The notes: generated by a model not told the origin, from the sequence alone. A DNA stretch of 64,000 bases from Chlamydomonas sphaeroides (GCA_001662425.1 BDDC01000025.1:62001-126000), one strand, 5' to 3'; shown: positions 11,001-23,935, counted from the stretch's first letter. A program made the numbers and translations.

Positions 11001-11965
11001 GGCCCCAATGCAGTGCGGTTGCTGGGGCCCGAGGGCCCAGCCTGCCTTTTGGTGGTGGCGGGGTTGACGTGGCCCCGGAGGGGCGCCACAGGGCGTCACA
11101 AGTCTGCCACCAGCCTGTCGGGGTCCCGGCCTACGGTACTCGCTGCCGCGTCCCTGGTCCCGCAGGCAAGGGCTACGGGGGGCACTACGACGTCATCCTG
11201 GCCAGCGAGACCATCTACAGCGTGCCCGCGCAAGAGCGGCTGCTCGAGTGCATCAAGCGGGTGAGTGCTGCCGCCGGGCTGCCGCCGGCCGGGGGCTTGT
11301 GCAGCCGCATGCCGCGCCGTGGGCCGTGGGCCGTAGGCCGTGGGCCGTGGGCACAGTCGTCCCTGCCGGCTGGCGTGTCGCGAGCATCTTTTTTGGCCGC
11401 TGCTCCCCAGGACCGGTATGCGCCCATGCTCCTGACCCGCTCCCCTGCACCAGCTGACGCGACGCGCCTTGCCAACCTCGCTCACGCCCTCCTCACCATT
11501 GCTGCCCTCAGCTGCTGCAGCCGCCGCACGGCGTGGCGCTCATAGCGGCCAAGCGCTATTACTTCGGGGTGGGCGGCGGCACCAAGAGCTTCCGCAGCCT
11601 GGTGCAGAAGGACGGCATCTTTGAGACCAGCGTGGTGGCGCAGGTGCGGGAGAGATGGGGTTTGGGGTTTGTGCCGTCTGGTGCAGGCGGGGGCGAGGTC
11701 GGCCACCCACATCAGCCACATGTGGCTTTTGTGGGGGCGCGCAAAAGGATGGAGCGGGCATGCGGCAGGGATGCTGCAGCAACGCGGGGATGAGAGGGTA
11801 CAAAGGCAGCCGCCGTGTGCCGATGTGGCTAGCTGACGGCCCCGTCTCGTCTCTTGCCCGTTCCCATTCCACGCTGAGCCGCAGGAGGAGGAGGGCACTG
11901 GCGGCAACGTGCGCGAGGTGCTCCTGCTCAAGTTCCCCGCAGCCATCCACCCGTACTTTTTGTAG
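8100..11965 (+). CDS. METTL18: Histidine protein methyltransferase, METTL18/Hpm1 type
   Basis: Nine exons: 8100-8222, 8328-8384, 8722-8806, 9615-9727, 10051-10134, 10498-10636, 11166-11260, 11512-11643, 11885-11965 give 302 residues ending PYFL-stop. All junctions are GT-AG and in phase. The seven-beta-strand SAM-dependent methyltransferase fold is shown by LELGCGHGLPG (131-141), the acidic-loop segment VHFQDYN (151-157), ASETIYS (213-219) and the family signature AKRYYFGVGGG. The upstream DLVPGKYEGGFKLWECSLDL is also typical of METTL18. Known members methylate a histidine of ribosomal protein uL3 and so act in the nucleus/cytosol on translation; that substrate is inferred here. The protein is shorter than the human one (about 370) mainly at the N-terminus. 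Confidence 0.92.
10391..10421 (+). repeat. Short 9-bp tandem repeat in METTL18 intron 5
   Basis: Three copies of a GTGCATGTG-type unit lie in the intron 10135-10497. Confidence 0.7.
11316..11351 (+). repeat. 7-bp tandem repeat in METTL18 intron 7
   Basis: About five copies of GCCGTGG/GGCCGTA-type heptamers lie in the intron 11261-11511. Confidence 0.65.
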
Positions 11966-12929
11966 CGCCAGCTCGGGGGCACAGCGGCGGGGAGTGCTCC
12001 CGGCACGGCGGCGGCGCGTGGAGCCTTGCAGCGCCCAAAACCCGCCATCGGCCTGTGCGGCCCGCTCGGCCCAGAGCCAAGGGCTAGGCGTGCAGGCAGG
12101 CCATGTGATGTGGTGCCGCCGCCTAGCCGGGCTTCTCATAGGGGCGCACCGGCTGCCACGAGTGTGGCGCCAGGGAGTGGGCGGCATGTTGGCACGACCC
12201 CACGCCCGCAGCACCGGTCTGGCACCTCGCGACGCGCTGGCGCTCCGGTGTAGGCCTTGCAGCCGAGTGGCCGCCGCGCTGGTGGCCCCGGCGTCATGAT
12301 AATGGGTCAGGGTTGCGTGGGCGTATGGTCAGGGCGGGCCGCTGTGGTGGTTCTCGGGCTGGGCCAGCCCGGGGGCGGCGGCGGAGATGGCGGCGGAGCT
12401 ACTGCTGCGCAGAACCCAACACCGGACGCCCAGGGCTGGAGCTCATGGGGGCATTGTTAGCAGCGTAGCGCTGAGGTTACCGGTAGGAAGGGGCATGGCG
12501 CGCGCTGCCAACCGGGGAAGCCGGGGCGGCGCACGCGCGCGCGGCAGCGCTGGCGGAGGCAGGAGGTGGCGATCCGCGTCAGGTCGAGGGCGGGCGTGTT
12601 CCAACGGATTTGTGCGGCGACGGAGGCGGGCGTGCGCAGGGCTCGGCGCGCGGCGGAGGCGGGAGGTGTGAATGTGCCGTAGGAGCCGCAGCGGGTGACT
12701 AGGTGTAACCCTGATGCGAGAGGTCGGGTTCTCTCTGGCAGCTGAGCGTTGCGTGCATCTTGGAGAAGGTGGAGCAGCCGAGCGAACGGACATATCCGCT
12801 GAGGCTGGATCGCAACCCCAGCAGCGTTGAGAGCCTACCAAGCACCGGCCGTCGCTGTATGGTGCAGGCAACTAAGGTCGCCGCCACTGCGTCACACCCC
12901 ATCCTGACTCGCCAGCACGTCTCGGCACG
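11966..12929 (+). other. 3' UTR and intergenic region after METTL18-like gene
   Basis: No gene was recognised. The first part is probably the 3' UTR of the METTL18-like gene, ending near a TGTAA at 12704-12708. Confidence 0.4.
12704..12708 (+). terminator. Candidate TGTAA polyadenylation signal for METTL18-like gene
   Basis: TGTAA about 740 bases past the stop. It is placed by motif and position only, so the UTR would be long, though such lengths are common in volvocine algae. Confidence 0.35.
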
Positions 12930-13505
12930 GCACATAAGACTCCGCATGCCTAGGCCTCCCTGCATCGCTCCCAAGCCGCACCGGGCGCACTCTCGTCCCA
13001 GCCGCTTTTCCGAGATGTAGACAACACTTTGCAGACCGCTGCTCTGCTCACGGACGCCAGCCAGGATGCGCGGCTCGGGCTCAGGCCAGACCTGCGCCCA
13101 CTGCGGGACGAAAGCCACGCCATGCAGGCGCAGGGAACTGCCCGAGAAGCCCGTTCTGTACGACCGTACTGCCTTTGTTCAAGTTTTTCGTTTTCTTCAA
13201 ACGTATCGGTACTCCGGTAGGTGCTAGGTGGCCTTCATGACCGCTGTGACCCTACGAGTCGCGGTCTTGGCGCTGAGCGGAGCTTGACAGCCGCTCCCGT
13301 CTCGATGCTGAACAGGAGGGGTCCCCACCTGATGCTGAACAGGCCTGCGGCAGTCGCCACCTCATCCAAGAGGTGTCCTCCTGACCTCGTCAGAGGCTCT
13401 CCCACTGGCTACTTTCCAGGAGCTCGGCGTGGCACGGTCCACCCGGCTGCGGGCCGCAGACACAACAACTCCATCGGTCAGCAGATCGCCTACACCAAGC
13501 AGGGG
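12930..13505 (+). pseudogene. Decayed inverted copy of the GATA zinc-finger gene
   Basis: This plus-strand segment is similar to the first two exons, the intervening intron and the 5' flank of the intact GATA gene at 15644-16403 (-). It keeps the start [20 protein letters not shown] at about 13063, but the conserved Trp and Gly-Pro of the finger are replaced and the frame after KPVL runs to YDR, losing the second Cys pair. The intron region carries insertions, including a duplicated stretch ending GATGCTGAACAG, and the second exon has frameshifts. A T-rich segment (TGCCTTTGTTC..) sits near 13169 and again near 13531. It is read as a pseudogene made by an inverted duplication about 3 kb from its parent. 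Confidence 0.75.
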
Positions 13506-15643
13506 AGTCTTCCCTGCCGGACACCGTGCTGCCTTTGTTCGCGTTTTTCGTATTTTTGTGCTGCGCTTGCGCTGCCTTCGCGTACCCACGTCTACTTTGC
13601 TCCTCTGATTCCGACTCCGAGGCCGCCGAGCGTTTACTTTGCTCCCCTAACTCTGAAGCCGCGGAGGAGGGAGGTCTCCCCAACCCACCGCCGCCTGCAC
13701 CACTGCCGACGGGTCCGGTGCTTTGGCCGACACCTAACCCCCCTACGCGGACGTGCCCCTCCCAAATTCTCGCTATCTCTGAGCGCATGCTGTGACTTGC
13801 CTGGCCTACCTATGCAACCATAACATTTGCTGTCTGGCAGCCGCGCTGCCACTGCGCTGTCAGCTGGTCTGACGACGACCACAGGGTCACAGGCAGCGCG
13901 CTTGCACAGTGTTTCACACCCACGTCGTTACACGTATTGCGGCGATGCATAGTCTCTTCTCGGGCGCGACAGAGTGACGGACGGGGCACTGGCACTTCTC
14001 TCGTGCTTAGCTGCATAGCGGCCACCACAAAGCGCCGCAGAAGGCCCACACCACTCGCCTCACTGGGCCAGCGCCAGTCCGTCACCCGCAAAACGCCGCA
14101 ACACCCGTCGCCAAGAACGCCAGGCTCCGTGCCTCCAACGCCGCAGCCTTAGTATACACAGTTAGGCCAAAACGCTGCCGATGGTAGCTCCATAATAATG
14201 GAACCGTGTGCCATCTGGCTGCCGCCGGCCGCGCGCCAACGGTTTGTAGCCCCAATCGAGCGGTGGCTATACCCCAAGAATGCCATGTACGGCCCTCAAA
14301 TATCATGGGTTAGGCCTTCTGTGCGCCAACCCGTGGAGGGGTGCAGCGGCTGTGGCAAAAAATCAAACCCCGTCCAAACAGACACACGCACAACACGAAA
14401 CCTACGCAATTACCTACACACGCGGACGACTATCGGTCTATCAAGACAAGTTTCGCCTACCACACACACGCACGCTGACACACACGCTGCAGCAAGCGCC
14501 CACGGGATGAACGCTGTCCCCTGCTTGGCTGTCGTCTGCGCCCCCAGGATCCCGCATGCTGCGCGGGTCTGGCGAAGCAAGGCGGTCTGCGCCACCACAC
14601 CACGCAGCCGGGCCCTCTCTGCTCCCTCGCCTCACTCACTCCCGAGCGAAGCAAGCAACCGGCAGCATCAGGCACAGACAAACATGAGAGTCACGAACGT
14701 GCACTCGGGTCCCGTGGTCGGGCTCCCGCAACGGCATGGCGCATGCCTTACGCCATGGCAAAGCCTCGAGCATCATCCGAGACACCGCCGCCTCAAGCCT
14801 TGAACCGGGGAATCTTCGGTGCGCTATCTTCCACCAGCCCAACCTGGGCCCGAGCACTGCATCCGGACCAGCCTTATATACCGCTGCCCAAGAAGGGCGA
14901 AAACGGCGGCCATGTCCTGATGGCGACGGTCCCAGAACCCCACTCAAATGCATGACAGAAACTATACTGAGTTTCAAACGTGGTCCCCAAACCAGCACCA
15001 CGACGCCCTGTCGTGGGCGCGTAAGAACAACCGAGCATGCGGGCAGGGGAACGTCCCGCGGCCCGCGCACCCTCCAAAGAACACCCCCACCACGCAGTTG
15101 CTCACCAGCTCGGAGGCAGCCACGTTGATTTTATTAAACGGAGACCAAGCAAGGGCGGGCGAGGCCACGCCGGCGACAGGCGCCCGCTTGTTACCCGGGC
15201 ATATGTGCGCCGACGAGACAGCGGGGTCTGCCGCCTGGTCTCCTTATCCACGCTAACAGCACGCAACGGGCCGGAGCTGCTTCCGTGGTCGCCGGTGGAA
15301 GGGCACCGACTGCGAGCCCGGCCCGGCGATCCTCCCGGCCATCGAGGCTCTGGGAAGCGACCGAAGCAGCGCCGCGGTGTCTTCTGACACGTGGTCCTGC
15401 AAGCAGCACGGAGACCCGGGGGAGGAGCAAGTTCAGCTAGTTAAAGCGCGCATCAGCGCGATCGAGACGACAGCTGGGCCGTTCGCAGCTGTAAGCGTCG
15501 CTCGGTCGTGCACACGCTATATGGCGCACAATTGTGTACACTGGACAGCCAGAAACGTGCAGTTGCGGCACGGCGCCAACTTGATAGCAGCGTGGGAAGA
15601 CAAGCGGCCGCGCGTTTCACAGCACACGCCTTATCTGAAGAGC
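13506..15643. other. Intergenic region with no recognised gene
   Basis: About 2.1 kb between the GATA pseudogene and the intact GATA gene. No reading frame matched a family I know. A TATATA-containing motif is at 14874-14880. Confidence 0.4.
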
Positions 15644-16403
15644 TTAACGCCCTGTGCGGCTTTTGATGAAGTTTGCAATTATGCTGGTTTGCGAAGCTCG
15701 GCAGTTCCACTTCCGCCCCCGCACCTGGTCGTCGCTTGATGCGTCCACATAAGCTCCGTGCCGGAAGTCGTCCTCAGGGTGGCCCTCAGCTGAGCCGTCG
15801 TCCGAGTGCTGGGCAAGGGCGCGCCAGCGATTCGCGGGCGGCTTGCAGAAGAGCGTGAAGCGCAGCTCCTCCACCATGGCGTACTCGTTGTAAAAGCGCT
15901 GAGCCTGCTCTGCCTCCGGCCTGCGTATGCGATACAGAAGCGCGGTCAAGTCCAACCGCAGCTCAATCGCGCCTTCAATGCACCCGCGGCCCACGGGCGT
16001 TTCACAACTACTTACCGCTCGTAGTCTCGAATCTTGCGCTTGGAGCCAACAGCGGGGTTGCCCGCGGGCTTGCGCGCGGCCTTGGTGTGAACGACCGGGT
16101 GACCGATTGAGTTGTTGTCGCTACGGCCCACAGCCGGGTGAGACGCGCCTCGGCGAGCTCCTGGGAAGTAGCCAGCGAGAGAGCCCTTGACGAGGTAGCG
16201 ACTGCCGCAGGCCTGTTCAGCATCGAGACGGGAGCGGCTGTCAAGCACCGCACAACGCCAAGGCCGCAATTCGTAGGGTCGCAGCGGTCATGAAGGCCAC
16301 CTACGTTGCATAGAACGGGCTTCTCGGGTGGTCCCTTGCGCCAGCATGGAGTGGCTTGCGTCCCGCAGTGGGCGCAGGTCTGGCCTGAGCCCGAGCCGCG
16401 CAT
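15644..16403 (-). CDS. GATA-type zinc-finger protein
   Basis: Exons 16305-16403, 16016-16212 and 15644-15920 give 190 residues. The finger begins at residue 10: C10-x2-C13, an 18-residue loop containing TPCWRKGP, then C32-x2-C35 (LCNACG), which is the plant-type CX2CX18CX2C GATA finger. The first intron (GTAGGT..CAG) splits the finger between CN and AC. The following [17 protein letters not shown] is the basic helix/tail usually seen after the finger. The C-terminal exon has a Tyr/Phe/Leu-rich stretch ([20 protein letters not shown]) and then an acidic Asp-rich end. It probably binds (A/T)GATA(A/G) sites in the nucleus; target genes are unknown. The last exon could be spliced further after SSDDQ, as a GTGCGG follows. 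Confidence 0.8.
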
Positions 16404-19400
16404 CTTGGCTTGTGTCCGTGAGCAGAGCAGCGGTACTTAAGGCGGTCTCCAAGTCTCGGAAAAGCGGCTAAGACGAAAGTGCGCCGATGCGGCTTTGGCG
16501 CGCGGCGCGGTGGGGCCTGTGCGGAGTCTTGTTATGTGGTGCTATTTTCGGCACTAAAGTTGCTAGCTGAACGTGTGTATGTGAGTGGGGCGAAGCGGCG
16601 GCTTGTGCTTGGCGTTGGTCGCGAGATTGCTGCTGACTCGACTGGGGCGCTGACTAGACGGGGGCCCATCCCGAGTGTCCTCGCGGTGGGTGCTGATAGC
16701 ATCGCTCGGACTTGCAGCTCGCACAAGACTTCAATGGTCATATATTTATCCGAAAAATGCTCGCGAAGCGGTCACATTCTGGCCGCATCAAGCATCTAGA
16801 CCCGTTGTCGGCTGGCCCACAGGCTGCTCGGATCGCAACGCATTATGTCACATCCTGTTCTCATCATCCAGCTACTCGCCCTGGCCGGTCGCTTGGCACC
16901 CGGGCGTCCCGTTCTTCCGTGCGCCGCATGCCGCACCCTTGTGAGGCGCCCAGCCCGCCCCTCCCCTTCCCTTCCCCCCTCAGATCGCTCCCCGGTCGAC
17001 CCCCACCCCGTCGGAGAGTCGGGTGCAACCCTGTTCGTTGAAGCTCCAACAAAAAAACCCACCCCGTCGTGTCCGCCCTCCTGCAGCACCGTGTCAGCGA
17101 AGGCCGCACTGTCGCCAGTAGGGCTATTTCAGTTTTACGCATTGAACTCACTCCCTTTTCCCGAGCGTAGCGAGCGGGTAGCGGTTTCCTGGTCCACGCT
17201 TGTCAGGCAACACTTCTCAGACAAGCTCATGAATGCACAGTGGATATCTGGTGTGCGTTGACGCCGGGGTGCATGGGAAGGGTCTGGCTTTCAACGCAGG
17301 CGTGGGCGTTGCTCGCCCCCGAAGGGGCGCGAGGTGTACCGGTCGGGACCTTGAACAAGGACGACGGAATAGAATGCATGCGGTACGCGTTAGGTATCGC
17401 ATCCCAGACAGCCAATGAACATAGCCCATGCAGTACAACCTTGTGCGGAGTAGTGTCCCTTCATATCTGTCTTGCCCTCATTGTAGCAGCGATCCCTCCT
17501 CACCTCTTCGCTGGACATCTTCGTAGCGGGGAGGGAAGAGGAAGACGTGGCGCTGCAAACGGAGTGCACCTTCGCGGGAAGGCGCACAAACATCAACAGA
17601 GAGAGAACGGCGACCAGAGGGGCTCGGACCCTCAACAGTATGTAATGTGATACAGACTGCTTGGCCTATCCATGTCGCCCGGGCGGCTTATCCGGCCCGC
17701 CTGCCGTGTTGCATGAGGCACGTACCCTGCCTCCAGGTTCCCCGTGTCCACCCCTGCGGGGTGTACGTTCCCTTCTCCCGTCACGCTTAAGGTACTGGCG
17801 TGCAGTTGAGAGGTGTCTCCTTCACTCATTCTGTGCAGAGGTGCTTACGCACTGTCTGTAAACTTGAAACGGAGCCCCCTCTCTTGTCACCGTCCGCGGT
17901 GCACCGCCACAACAGACATGCAGCTCGCGCGGCAGGCGGAGGGTCTGCGCCGCCGGCCGCGAGGGTATCGGAAGATGGAGGAGGAGCTGCCAAGGGGGAT
18001 CTCGGCTACGGTAAGTGCTCAAGCAACCGGAATCTGAGTGTCATCGCTCTGGCTCCGTGGCTTCACGCTGGCAACCTTGTCGTGTGGCTGACACCCCGGC
18101 CCCCTCGCCAGCACAGCCTGGCATAGCCAGATTGGCTTCATGACAGCCGCCGCCCTGCCAGCCAGGCACGGCGGGCGCCTCAGGGCAAGCGGCCTTGCAT
18201 CGTGCTCGCCCCTGAGCCGGCAGACAGCACATATTTCGTGTTCTGCTGGGCCCAGTCCGCTTTCACAATCGGCAGCGCGCGCCAGCTTCTCCCTTGACCG
18301 CCGCTCGAAGTAGCTGCGCTTTGATTGGGGCAGACCTTCTGCCGACTTGCACGGGGTCTGCCGTCTGAGCGGAAGCTGGGAGCCCGGGCCTGCGCCTGCA
18401 CCGCAGACCGGGTCAACGCGCACTTGCGAGCTGCCGTACCGTTGCTGCCGAGGTCCAGTCCGGTGCCCAACGCCGCCATGCGCCAGACCAGGAGGCACTG
18501 CCGTACGAACGAACGCTGATGCCATAGATCACTCGCAGCACGTGCACTGCCAAGGGCTGCAAGAGAGCACAACGTGCCCCGGGAGGTGTCAGGTCTTACA
18601 TACAGGGGCCGCGGTCCCATGGCGCGACTTTTTTTACCCTGGCCGGCCCCAGCGGAAACAAGTGGGCAGAGGTACGCCAGCCCTGGCGCCCGGCGAACGT
18701 CATCGGCGCGCCCGGGAGGCAACGTAGACGCAAAGAATCGGGCAATCGGCAACGCCCACGCCACCGCTGCAGCTCGGCTGAACCTCGCACGCGCCACGGC
18801 AGCCCCACACGTCGCAGCAGCACAACACGCCGCAGCAGCCCGGGCCTGCTGCAAACAATATGACTGCAGCCAGACCTCCCCGCGCAGACCTGCCGCCGCA
18901 CCTGCGGACGGCCGCTCACGGCTCGTGCTGCGAAAGAGCTAGAGAAAGCTAGACAAAATAGGAACCGCCTTAACGGGCTATGCAGAGGCTGGCCGATCGG
19001 CGCCGGCCGTGACCGCTTCGCGCCGCCCTCTACCGACAACCCCGGCCACCTGTAAGTCCTGTAAGTTCCTCGCTCAGGACCCAGCCGCACCCAGCGGTAC
19101 AACAACTCGGCAGTCCGGCGATACAACAACTTGGCAGTCAACAGGTAAAGGTAAGATATAGCCTGCAGCCCGCACGGGGCGCCCCCCACATATGCGGCAC
19201 CCGCAACAGGTACAATAGCACTCGCTCCAGTGCAACAAACTGCGCCGAACTCTGCGTCTCGCTTGTATCGTGCTTCCGGCGGCCGCCGCACACGCCACTC
19301 GCGCCGCCGCTTCCAGAACAGATACGTCACCTCTCGCTCACTCCCACAGAACTCACGCCACCCAGCGCACCTCGCGCCCCCCCACCGACCAAAAAACGGG

Positions 19401-19885
19401 CCTGGCCAGTCGCCGTCGCCCAGGGCCGGGTCCTGGGCCGCCACAGGGCTACACGTGCCTGAGTGTCAAACGTCCTAATAACCAGCGATCGACGTGGCAA
19501 TGCCAAGCGCGCCCGCTCGCGCGAGGGGCGACTCCTTGGCGCCGCCTCCATCACAACCAGGATGCTGCTGGCAAGCGCCGCATACTGGTGTGCTGCGACC
19601 CTGGCCTGCGGCTCCAGGGGCTCAGCCGCCAGCCACCGCCAGCCATCCCCTGCCATCAGAACCTATGAAAGAAACCCAGCCAAAACCCCGCGGCGCAACA
19701 CGTGGCCGCCTCGCCTCGTGTGCCGCTAGCTGCCTGCGAGCCGTGCCGCTCCGTGCATATTCGAGTCTCACAGCGCTCTCGGGAACCATATCTCGCAGCC
19801 ACCACGCTCCTCCCACGCGAGCACGGGGCTCGCGGGGCCGCGCGCGACCCCCGGCGGGCGCATCACATCAGGTGAAGCGACCTCA
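16404..19885. other. Intergenic region, no recognised gene
   Basis: About 3.5 kb. The left part should contain the 5' flank of the GATA gene (a TATATTTAT-like motif at 16740-16750) and the right part the 3' UTR of the PHT4 gene. A short open stretch from an ATG at 17918 to a perfect GTAAGT donor at 18009 could be an isolated first exon, but I found no continuation. GC-rich palindromic motifs near 17160 and 17312-17333 recall volvocine organelle repeats. Confidence 0.35.
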
Positions 19886-22800
19886 TCAGTCGAAGATCCT
19901 CTCGCCGGTCGACATGGTCACCCAAATAACCGTGCCCAACATGTACAGGGCCACCGCCACGCTCCACACAGAGCTCCAGCCCGCAGCGCCGCCGCCCTGC
20001 ACATCAGACAGGAAGGAACAGGGCGAAGGGGCAGGGGTTCGGCGTTGGAGGTCCATGCAGCGCCAGGCCAGGGTGCGCAGCGCTCGTGCGGGCTGTGGGC
20101 TCGAGCCCCAACCGCATGACGGAACAGGCGCGCCGCCCGCGCCGCCCCCTACATACACACACGCTTACTCTGCCACTTTCCTTGTCATTGCACACATGCT
20201 CTCCCAACTCCCTTCCTTTTCCCACCGATGACGGCCCACCTGCAGCAGCCAGCCCGTCACCAGGCTGCCCACCACGCCCGCCAGCACGCCGGCTGTGTTG
20301 GACAGCCCCAGCAGCACCCCGGCGTAGCGAGGCCCGATGTCGGCGTGGTTGGCGTACAGGCCAGCCTGGCTGAAGGCGTCCAGGCCCTGCAGGCGGTTGG
20401 CGGTTGCGGGGATAACGGTTGGCAGTGTGGCGCCGCGCCAATGCTGGCGTGAAGCCCCCGAGGGGGAGGGCTGCGTGAGCATGCAGCGGTTGTCCAGGAG
20501 GCGAGGCGGCCCCTGCCTGTGACCCAAGCCGGGAGGCGAAGGGGCTCCAACAAGTGGAGGGCGCGGGGCTCTCACCTGAGAGCCAACCATGCAGGCCACG
20601 GCACCCGCCACGCTGGTGACCGAGCCGAGCTGGCTGAGGAAGAAGGCGGGGCCCAGGAAGCCGATGGACTGCATCACCTGGGGAAGGGAGGAGAGGGAGC
20701 AGAGGGGCAAGCAGGGCAGGCAGGTGAGATCGCCAGCCAGCGGCACGGCTCGCCGGGGTCGCAGCAGCAGGCAGCAGCAGCAGCGCGGGAGTAAGAGGTG
20801 GGCTTGCGCGGGGCGCGCGGCAGCCAGCACGACGGCGCCGTCAGCACGATGGAGCTGCTGCCGCATGCTATCAAAGGGTGCAGGGCCCTCAGGTCGCACG
20901 GCGCTCAGGGCCCACCTTGCGCACGGTGGTGATGGACACGCCGCGGCTGACCAGCGCATCCGCCGCCCAGCCCGCCACGTTGGCCATAACCGCCATTGCG
21001 ATCCAGGGCAGCACCGATAGGATGCCGCTGGCCGTCAGGTCCAGGCCCAGCACCTGCGGAGTCACCACGCACGCACGGCGGCCGGGGCCGGGGGCAGGTC
21101 AGGGCCGGGGCCGCACGGCAGCTCGGCACAGGGGCGAGCACGGCGGCCAGGGGGCGGTGCGGGCTGCGGGGCAGGGCGCTCGGCAGCGACTCCATGGGAC
21201 CAGGTAGCAGCATGCGCATGAGCGCCTGGCCGCGCCCGGTGGAACGTAGCGGGCAGCCAGGTGCACCGGGTGAATGGCTAGCACGTGTCATTGCGCCTAG
21301 TAATTCTACAATAGAACATGCCACAGGCATGCTTGTATCATACGGGTGCGTATCACACGGGTGCGCAACCGATGGCCGCACCTGGTTGTAGTAGGCGGGC
21401 ATCCAGGTGAGCAGGATGAAGAGGCCCCAGTTGTGGCAGAAGTGCGACAGGATGATGGCCCACACCTGCGGCGCGTCGGTAAACAACAGCAGCACCAAGC
21501 AGGCGGCCGGTTAGGACGCGCGGCTCGCGGCTTCTGCCGCAGAGCGCTGCTGGCCCCTGAGGCATGCAGTGAGGGGCTCGGCAGGCCGTGCGCGTCCAAC
21601 CGTGGGCGACGGCCCGGCCCAACCCGACCCGTGCGCTAGCCCCTGTTGGCAGCAGCCCCGCCAGGTCCTCATCCCGCACCTCCTTGCGGCTTAGCAGCGT
21701 GCCCCAGGGTATGGAGCTGGGCCGCTCTTGGGCGGACGCGTGTGTGTTGGCCAGGATGAAGCCGCGCTCCGCCTCGCTGATGCGCTTGTCCTCGCTGGGG
21801 CTGCTGGCCACTGCGCCCTTCCACACCAGCGCCCTGCGGATCGCCGGAACGGTTTTGGCAGGGGCGCACGCGGTGGCGTCAGGGCAGCCCAGGTGCGGAC
21901 TGCACAGGCGAGCGGAGCAGCGGAGGGGGCGTATCATTGGCGCAGGAGAAAACGCGTCGGCAATCTCCGAACCAGAGGCTCGGAGGGTTGCTGCTGTGGC
22001 CACGCTGGGCGGCGCGGGCGCTGCGCTCGCTCTCACCAGAGGAGGCCGATGCTGCCGAAGCCCCAGAACACCGAGGGCCTGCGAGGCGCAGAGCGGTCGG
22101 GCTGTTGCAGCGAAGGCAATGAGTCGGGCTGGGGCGCTGCAAGCAGAGCCCAAGCGTGCAGCGGGCGGTTGTGCTAGGCCGGGCTGGGCGCACAGGCGGC
22201 GAGCCCCAGGCCCCAGCCCCTGCACCTACGCACCATCCGGTGGCTTGCACGATGTAGGGCGACAGGCCCAGCCCCACCACGGAGCCTGCGGACAGGGCAG
22301 CAGACGGGCACCGGGTGGCAGAGGGCGCGGTCGCATCGGGGCATGCCTCACGCCGGCGCTGACAGGCGCCTGGGCAGAGGAGGCTGTCCCAATCTGCGCG
22401 CCGGCACCCGGCCCCGCCGCAGGCCATGCCGCAGTCGACCAGCGCCATCCTTGCACAGGAATGCAGAGGCACATGCTAAGCTATGGCCTGCTTATGCCGC
22501 CATCAGCACCACAACAGGAGCAGCAGCCGGCCTCACCGCAGAACATGCCGCTGTAGACCAGCGCCAGGCTGCGGCTGCGCTCGCCGAAGGGAACCCACTT
22601 GGCCAGCAGCCTGCGGGGGAGGCAGCGGCCGGCGGTGTGAGCAGGCCGGGCGGGAGGCTATGAAGGCGGTCCCGCACCAGCTGCCGCTGGCGGCCACACG
22701 CTGCGGGCCGCCCACAGTCGTACACGGCACGCGCTTGTCGCGCACACGCCATGGGTTGGACTCGAGCTAGGGCAGAGGCTGGAGGACGGCAGGCCGGGAA

Positions 22801-23896
22801 AGCATTCCCAGCGGCGCGCGTGCGGGCCCCGTGACCCCCCGATGACTTGGGTGCTGGCACTTCTGCCGGAACCATTACATCTTCACATGACACGCTACCC
22901 TCACGCGTTCATGGAGGGCATGGCCACGCCCTCGCCGATGCCCATGAGGCAGCGCGCCGCCAGCAGCTGCCACAGCCCCGCCTGGGCCGCGAAGGGCGTG
23001 AGCACCGTAGCCAGCGACCACCAGAGCACGCCCAGGCCCAGCACGACCTGCGGCACGACCGGCAGGGAGCACGGCAGCAGTACGGCAGCAGAACAAGATC
23101 CAAAACCCGCACGCCCAGCAGCGCTGCAGCTATCGCAGGTGGGGGTACAGCGTGGATGTGCCGCCGCGCGCGCGTGGGCGAGGCGCCGGCGTCCAGCCGC
23201 CGGGGCGCCCAACTCCACAGCCCCACCTCGCAACCGCGCGCTGCTCCCGGCAAGCGCCGGCGCGGGTGTCAACGTTTCAGCGACCTCCCAAGCACCCCGA
23301 CGTGCCGATGCCCACGGCCCCGACTCTGCACCTCCGCCGCACCTTGCCGCCCACGCGGTCTGCCAGCACTCCGCCCGCCACCTGGGTCAGCAGGTAGCCC
23401 CAGAAGAAGGAGCTGTTGACCAGACCCATGGTGGCCGCGCCCCAGCCGAACTCTGCGAGTTGGATGGGGCGGCGAGAGGAGCAACGCGCGCAGTCGTCAG
23501 GGCAAGGCAGGCCATTTTAGAGCGCATCCGTGGCGCGGGCACCGGCTGGGCGGCGCTCTCACCACAGTGCGCGGCGGGGCACAGAGGCGGGGCTCAGGGC
23601 ACGAGCAGTGCTCAAAGCAGCAGGCCAGCACGAGTCGTGGGCTGCAGCACGGCGGGGCGGGTGGTGCCGCCCGTGTCTTCCGGCGGGGCGAACACACCTT
23701 GGGACATTGGCAGTAGCGCGATGGACATGTTCACGCGGTCCAGGTTGCAGAGCACAAAGGCCAGGAAGCACTGCGTGCGGGCAGGCAGCACGCGGCGCTC
23801 AAGCACCACCGGAGCTTCGTTGGGAAGGGCAGCGTGAGGGTGTGTCTGCTGCCTCCCGGCATGACAAGGCGAGCGCACTGTCTTTCGCAGGCACTC

Positions 23897-23935
<39 letters not shown>

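Noticed and set aside
17918..18008. First exon MQLARQAEGLRRRPRGYRKM with a perfect GTAAGT donor
   Set aside because: No downstream exon in phase could be identified, so it is only mentioned in the intergenic entry.
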